Shown here: positions 63,543 to 64,000 of the stretch, piece by piece
Layout: every line of letters starts with the position of its first letter
Numbering within the stretch: position 1 is the stretch's first letter
Assembly (NCBI GenBank): GCA_018417955.1
Contig: JACTVC010000013.1
Location: 456,633 to 520,632 of the forward strand
Length of the DNA: 64,000 nt
Source: Laccaria trichodermophora
Taxonomy: Eukaryota; Basidiomycota; Agaricomycetes; Agaricales; Hydnangiaceae
Direction of reading: 5' to 3'
Made by a program: the position numbers and the translations under genes
Notes under the pieces: model-generated
Seen by the model: the letters and a program-made list of their open reading frames with translations, nothing else
What the model was told of the DNA's origin: nothing
Databases searched by the model: none

Positions 63543-64000
63543 TTTCGATTTTTCAACTGCCACTTGCATGTCGTTCTGGGTGGTGTCATTACCTTCAAAT
63601 CAATTGTCGTTCTAGGCGTGGTAGTAAATGGTGACTTACCAAGGTGTTAAAAGAAGGGTTGGCTAGCGGTTACAAAGGTTTGTCGAAGGTTGTGATCAAA
63701 GTGGAATAAAGTACTCGTTAGGAGAGACTGGTTTTACCTTGTTGGCCATGCAGTGTTTGTTCCAGTTCTTCCCGTTTTATGATCAACATTTAACTGCCAA
63801 CAACATTCGGCATCGACCTCCACGTTCCCTCCTTTCAATCTTCTGTGACAGGTTTCTCCTTCACGAATTTAAACTTGCTATTTGGCATTTGAAGCTCAGG
63901 GAACTCAAGTCCAACATTTTACGGCTTACATTGCGGGTTCCTTCGAAAGACGGGGTTAATCTTCTATCCCTTGCACAGCCGAGGAAGTGTTGAAGACCTT
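63543..64000. other. 5' flank of last F-box gene to window end
   Basis: A plus-strand frame (63739-63993) runs near the window edge but is not recognisable. Otherwise presumed promoter. Confidence 0.4.

Overview
The window reads as nuclear DNA of a mushroom-forming basidiomycete (Agaricomycetes). Genes carry many short GT..AG introns (about 40-60 bases). The region holds an expanded F-box family of the type common in Agaricales, a DIRS-like tyrosine-recombinase retrotransposon and basidiomycete-style low-complexity proteins. No prokaryotic operons, CRISPR arrays or rRNA genes are visible. All gene models here were joined by hand from the sequence. Those marked high confidence keep one reading frame across every junction and carry family-specific residues.

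Layout. 1-8.5 kb: a four-exon Mediator subunit MED27 gene (minus), an unrecognised three-exon gene (3641-4268), an inverted-duplicated hairpin-bearing promoter segment, a broken F-box copy and several decayed repeats. 8.5-16.1 kb: mobile-element zone, with a 1-kb TIR insertion whose uninterrupted counterpart site lies at 15.9-16.1 kb, and a minus-strand YR retrotransposon (gag, RT-RNase H, tyrosine recombinase) inactivated by a nonsense codon. 16.4-19.1 kb: an intact F-box gene and a small cysteine-rich secreted protein gene; a truncated copy of the latter lies at 3.2 kb. 21.1-22.3 kb: a three-exon C2H2 zinc-finger gene whose paralogue sits at 43.5-44.9 kb with a shared upstream segment. 24.0-28.3 kb: tandem DUF1479 dioxygenase-like genes, the first broken and the second intact with nine exons. 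28.6-31.4 kb: a compact plus-strand housekeeping run of ubiquitin C-terminal hydrolase, SDHAF3/ACN9 and cyanase. 31.8-39.0 kb: two long disordered, repeat-rich proteins. 39.3-40.2 kb: a DUF4112 gene. 40.5-64 kb: four related F-box genes, a different F-box gene, Maf and HUS1 genes arranged head to head, and two decayed copies of the repeat-rich/DUF4112 pair.

The dominant process is local duplication followed by decay. The repeat-rich gene plus its convergent DUF4112 neighbour occurs three times (one intact, two broken). F-box genes flank these units. HUS1, the secreted protein, DUF1479 and the zinc-finger gene each have a second copy or fragment nearby. Conserved single-copy genes (MED27, UCH, SDHAF3, cyanase, Maf, HUS1) form islands between these labile blocks.
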